From positions 1 to 17,721 of the forward strand of contig CAAGKS010000021.1 of NCBI GenBank assembly GCA_900770605.1: a DNA stretch of 17,721 bases, in the 5' to 3' direction. Source of the stretch: Clostridia bacterium (GTDB lineage: Bacteria > Bacillota > Clostridia > Oscillospirales > CAG-272). Below the pieces are notes generated by a model. It was not told where the DNA came from, searched no databases, and was given only the letters and a program-made list of their open reading frames with translations. Made by a program: the position numbers and the translations under genes. Below, piece after piece: positions 15,099 to 17,721 of this stretch (position 1 is its first letter; the number at the start of each line of letters is the position of its first letter).

Positions 15099-15308
15099 TT
15101 ATTCTTCCTCGGAAAATGCGGAAATATCTATGCTTTTGAGCTTGGCATCGGGGATCTTTCCCTTGGTCTTTTCGTAGTATGCCACGTTGTTGCGCACCAT
15201 AAATGCAAACTGCGCGGCAGGGGAGCGTTTTTCCGCCTCGGATACGAAAAGGAATTTTCTGAGCAGCTCCTCGGAGACCTTGAAATTAACGTTGTAATTC
15301 TGCTTCAT
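15099..15308 (-). CDS. small protein, possibly ribbon-helix-helix DNA-binding
   Basis: I do not recognise a named family for this 69-residue protein. Its first 45 residues have the pattern of an Arc/MetJ-type ribbon-helix-helix: a short alternating strand (YNVNFKVS), a helix (EELLRKFLFVSEAEKRS), then a second helix (PAAQFAFMVRNNVAYYEKT). The tail is acidic and loosely structured. GGAG lies about 8 bases before the ATG. It is 27 bases downstream of the leucine-rich repeat gene and immediately upstream of a strong terminator, so it is probably the second gene of that operon. A regulatory role is inferred only from the predicted fold. Confidence 0.7.
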   Translation of the reverse strand: MKQNYNVNFKVSEELLRKFLFVSEAEKRSPAAQFAFMVRNNVAYYEKTKGKIPDAKLKSIDISAFSEEE

Positions 15309-15335
15309 AATTTTTCTCCCATTCAGGAATGATAG

Positions 15336-16442
15336 TTATTTTTTGTTGTTCTTTTTGCCGTCTGCGGAATTCTGTCCGGGCTTTTTGTCCGAGCGCATCA
15401 TAAATACCGCAAGGACTACGATACCAACTATAACTATGCCGAGGATAACCAGCGCGATGACTGTTCCAACGGTTATCTTCTTGGGCTCTTCCTCGGGCTC
15501 CTTGGTGTCGTCCACCTCAGGCTCGGGAGCTTCCTCGGCGGGCGCGTTTGCCTTGTAGGTAACGGTCACGGCGGTGTCTGCGCTTATCGTGCCCGCAACC
15601 TTTTCCTGACTTGCGGTGAATCCTTCAATAGCAGGGGAGGCTACGTCATAGCTCTCTCCGCGGATAAATTCCTTGGTGTATGTGGGAGCGGCCTCAGTGC
15701 CGTCCTCGTATTCGTACTTTACTGTAAGAGTTGCCGCGCCTGTGGTTGAAGCCGTGAACTGAGCTGCGCCAAATCCGATAGCCGCGCCGTCAAACGCGTC
15801 GGGAGCGATGCTTGAGAGCTCTCTTTGCGTCTCGTGGAAGCAAAGTGTCTTGAGGGACTTGCAGTTTTTGAAGGTCAGGCTCTTGATCTCGGTGATCTGC
15901 GCCATAATGATAGCGTCCTCGAGCGCTCCGCAGGCGAGGAACGCGCGCTGACCGATGGCGGTTACTGTGCTGGGAACGAATACTGTTTTGAGCGACGCGC
16001 AGCCCTCAAAGCAGCTGTCTCCGATAGAGGTAACGCTGTCGGGAACTGTGATAGCGCTCAGAGTAGAGCAAAACGCGAATGAGTATTTTCCAAAGCTCGT
16101 TACCGTTGCAGGAAAGCTTACGGTTTCAAGCTCTGGCATATAGTAAAAAGCGTAATTGCCGATATCGGTTATGCCGTTACCTATCTCGAGCTTGACAACA
16201 CTGTGTCTTGCATCATACCACGGAACAGATGTGGAGGCATTAAAATCCGGGATAGGGCCCGAGCCGCTCAGAGTGAGGGTCTTTGTGTTTTTATCGTAGC
16301 TCCAGGATATCGAGGTTCCGCTTATCGTGCCGCTTGCGCTCTCGGCATCAGCTACAGAAGAGCCCGAGCAGGACGCGAATGCGACTACCATTGTTAAAAT
16401 AAGAATTACGGCAAGCGCCGCCTTGAGAATTTTTCTTTTCAT
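15336..16442 (-). CDS. BspA-like leucine-rich repeat surface protein, lipobox plus C-terminal membrane helix
   Basis: This 368-residue exported protein starts with a signal sequence ending in FASC (Cys25), a plausible though not ideal lipobox. Residues 39-66 show the SGTSISWSYDKNTKTLTLSG segment common before BspA-type repeats. About 85-225 holds LRR_5 repeats with the patterns ITDIGNYAFYYMPELETVSF, VTSIGDSCFEGCASLKTVFV and VTAIGQRAFLACGALEDAII. Residues about 238-297 look like a MucBP/bacterial-repeat domain (VKYEYEDGTE...VTYKA). An acidic Pro/Glu linker (300-321) leads to a membrane helix (323-349) and a lysine-rich tail. AAAGG lies 9 bases before the ATG. A surface adhesion or binding role is typical of the family, but the ligand is unknown. 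Confidence 0.85.
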   Translation of the reverse strand: MKRKILKAALAVILILTMVVAFASCSGSSVADAESASGTISGTSISWSYDKNTKTLTLSGSGPIPDFNASTSVPWYDARHSVVKLEIGNGITDIGNYAFYYMPELETVSFPATVTSFGKYSFAFCSTLSAITVPDSVTSIGDSCFEGCASLKTVFVPSTVTAIGQRAFLACGALEDAIIMAQITEIKSLTFKNCKSLKTLCFHETQRELSSIAPDAFDGAAIGFGAAQFTASTTGAATLTVKYEYEDGTEAAPTYTKEFIRGESYDVASPAIEGFTASQEKVAGTISADTAVTVTYKANAPAEEAPEPEVDDTKEPEEEPKKITVGTVIALVILGIVIVGIVVLAVFMMRSDKKPGQNSADGKKNNKK

Positions 16443-16477
16443 CGTTAACGCCTTTCGAATATTTCTTTATTATATTG

Positions 16478-16506
16478 ATTATACCACAAAACCGCCCTCT
16501 TTTCAA
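16478..16506 (-). promoter_or_regulatory. sigma-A promoter of the leucine-rich repeat operon
   Basis: Minus-strand TTGAAA (16501-16506), a 17-base spacer and TATAAT (16478-16483). The start would be near 16471, about 29 bases before the ATG. The two boxes and the spacing are identical to those of the B6 kinase operon promoter. Confidence 0.85.
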
Positions 16507-16572
16507 GTGCTTTTGAAAAATGTTCAGGGCAAAGAGATCGCGCCGTGCTGACCTCTTGGAAAATATTGTTCC

Positions 16573-16602
16573 TTGATTTTGTCCCCTTTGGTAAGGTATA
16601 AT
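16573..16602 (+). promoter_or_regulatory. probable sigma-A promoter of the SleB-type hydrolase gene
   Basis: TTGATT (16573-16578) is followed after 18 bases by a perfect TATAAT (16597-16602). The transcript would start near 16609, 57 bases before the ATG. Nothing resembling a sporulation sigma factor site was recognised. Confidence 0.6.
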
Positions 16603-16665
16603 GTATGTACTCGGGGGGCGGCGTTGCAGCGGTACGCTTCACGGGAAAACTGAAAGGAGGGAAAT

Positions 16666-17532
16666 ATGACTATGAGATTTTTAAAGAGGCTTACAGCGTT
16701 CGTTATGTGCGCGGTGCTGACCTGTATGACATTGGCCGCAACTGTGTCAGCCGCGTCAAGCTCGGAGCGAGCAGTGCCCGAGGGAGCGCCCGTGAACGTC
16801 ACGCTTGACGGAAAACAGATATTGAAGGGACAAGCCGTAATAATCAACTCGGTTACATACGTGCCTCTCAGAAGTTTTTCGGAGCTCATGGGAGCTGAGA
16901 AGATAAGCTGGAATGCAAAGACGGGCACGGCAAGCGTCACAAAGGGCGCGATGACGATGTACGTCACCGGCGGAGCACTTTACATAAGCGCGAACGACAG
17001 GTATTTCTTTACCGTTGAGAAAATACTCAACGTCAGCGGCAGGCTTTACGTACCGATAAGAGCGATAGCCGAGCCGTTCTGCGCGAGTGTTGGCTGGGAT
17101 GCATCGAGCCGTACGGTCGAGGTCACCACAAGCCAAAAGGTGTTCGTAAGCGGAAGTAAGTTTTATAATTCCGACGACGTTTATTGGCTTTCAAGGATAA
17201 TCAATGCCGAAGCGTCGGGAGAGAGCCTCGAGGGTAAAATAGCAGTTGGAAGCGTTGTGCTCAACCGTAAGGCGAGCAAGCAGTATCCCAATACGATCTA
17301 TGGCGTTATATTTGATCGCAAGGGCGGAACGCAGTTTACACCTGTGGCGTCGGGAACTATTTATAAGACGCCCACGCAGGAGAGTATTATAGCGGCAAAG
17401 ATCTGTCTTGAGGGGTATAATACTGACAATGCGATACTGTTCTTTATGAATCCTAAGATCGCCACGAGCAATTGGATATCCAAGAACCGTCCGTATGCAT
17501 TTACCATAGGTAATCACGCGTTTTATTATTGA
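16666..17532 (+). CDS. secreted cell wall hydrolase, stalk domain plus SleB-type catalytic domain
   Basis: This 288-residue protein has a signal peptide (about 1-29, cleavage near VSAA-SS). Residues 43-155 form a copper amine oxidase N-terminal-like stalk domain, with VTLDGKQI, SVTYVPLRSFSELMG and GRLYVPIRAIAEPFCASVGWD. The C-terminal 165-288 is a Hydrolase_2/SleB domain, with DVYWLSRIINAEASGESLEG (171-190, probable catalytic Glu182) and KIAVGSVVLNR. SleB-type enzymes are lytic transglycosylases that cut peptidoglycan, including spore cortex. AAAGGAGG at 16653-16660 precedes the ATG by 5 bases; a second ATG two codons later is less well placed. It is transcribed divergently from the leucine-rich repeat gene. 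A sporulation or germination role is possible but cannot be decided without its regulation. Confidence 0.9.
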   Translation: MTMRFLKRLTAFVMCAVLTCMTLAATVSAASSSERAVPEGAPVNVTLDGKQILKGQAVIINSVTYVPLRSFSELMGAEKISWNAKTGTASVTKGAMTMYVTGGALYISANDRYFFTVEKILNVSGRLYVPIRAIAEPFCASVGWDASSRTVEVTTSQKVFVSGSKFYNSDDVYWLSRIINAEASGESLEGKIAVGSVVLNRKASKQYPNTIYGVIFDRKGGTQFTPVASGTIYKTPTQESIIAAKICLEGYNTDNAILFFMNPKIATSNWISKNRPYAFTIGNHAFYY

Positions 17533-17542
17533 TTAGAAATTC

Positions 17543-17564
17543 GGGGGCGTCATTCTGACGCCCC
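17543..17564 (+). terminator. terminator-like hairpin after the hydrolase gene
   Basis: GGGGCGTCA (17544-17552) pairs perfectly with TGACGCCCC (17556-17564) around a 3-base loop, 11 bases after the stop. Only TCTT follows, so the T-tract is weak; the repeat hairpin 26 bases further on may add to termination. Confidence 0.65.
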
Positions 17565-17590
17565 TCTTGCATAGAACAGATCTTTAAAAA

Positions 17591-17721
17591 TGGTGGAGTG
17601 ACCGAATTAAAAACGGGTACTCCACCAATAATGCTTTGATCCTTATTTAGATGGAAGCTTTTTTGCCTACTTTTTTCTCGAAAAAAGTAGGAGTTTTTTG
17701 CCAAGCTTTTTTTCAAAAAAT
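17591..17721 (+). repeat. copy D of the dispersed intergenic hairpin element, cut by the window end
   Basis: The copy has hairpin H1 (TGGTGGAGTGACCG at 17591-17604 with CGGGTACTCCACCA at 17614-17627), then GATCCTTATTTAGATGGAAG, then CCTACTTTTTT (17666-17676) with its complement (17681-17691), then the start of the GCTTTTTTT hairpin, which runs off the end. Order, spacing and sequence match copy B closely. Two mismatches weaken H1. Confidence 0.85.

Overview
The window reads as part of a Clostridia-like (Firmicutes) chromosome, probably from a gut-type anaerobe. The evidence is strong AGGAGG-type ribosome binding sites, sigma-A promoters with 17-base spacers, a recA-recX pair, a FakA/DegV fatty-acid kinase pair, a SleB-type cell wall hydrolase with a stalk domain, a BspA-like leucine-rich repeat surface protein and A/T-rich intergenic hairpin repeats. 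The species cannot be named from this sequence.

Layout. 1-1490: an IS110-family insertion sequence, with a structured non-coding left flank that could encode a bridge RNA. Just after it, at 1491-1562, lies the 3' tail of a second, different IS110 transposase, followed by non-coding hairpin DNA. 1914-3927 (minus): an operon of a membrane-anchored unknown protein, a pyridoxal/pyridoxamine kinase and an RNHCP zinc-ribbon protein, read from a clear promoter at 3968-3996. 4218-9055 (plus): a four-gene operon, MarR regulator, AMP-forming acyl-CoA/acyl-ACP synthetase, DegV (FakB-like) lipid-binding protein and FakA-like fatty acid kinase. Its promoter carries a palindrome over the -35 box, so it looks like a self-regulated module for fatty-acid capture and activation. 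9056-9490: a dense block of hairpin repeats between convergent genes.

9491-12933 (minus): MurA (peptidoglycan precursor synthesis), a DUF3810 membrane protein with an HExxH motif, and an RluA/RluD-type pseudouridine synthase. 13121-14874 (minus): recA and recX, overlapping by one base, under a perfect-consensus sigma-A promoter. 15099-16442 (minus): a leucine-rich repeat surface protein and a small ribbon-helix-helix-like protein. 16666-17532 (plus): a secreted SleB-type hydrolase read divergently from the previous pair.

The most distinctive non-coding signal is a dispersed family of hairpin elements at about 1831, 9076, 9386 and 17591, with a hairpin-only relative at 13069. Each lies at the 3' end of a gene. 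One copy holds a 60-base tandem duplication whose stems differ by paired, compensating substitutions. The most interesting functional unit is the MarR-synthetase-DegV-FakA operon with its operator; the most interesting mobile feature is the IS110 element next to the relic of another IS110 element.
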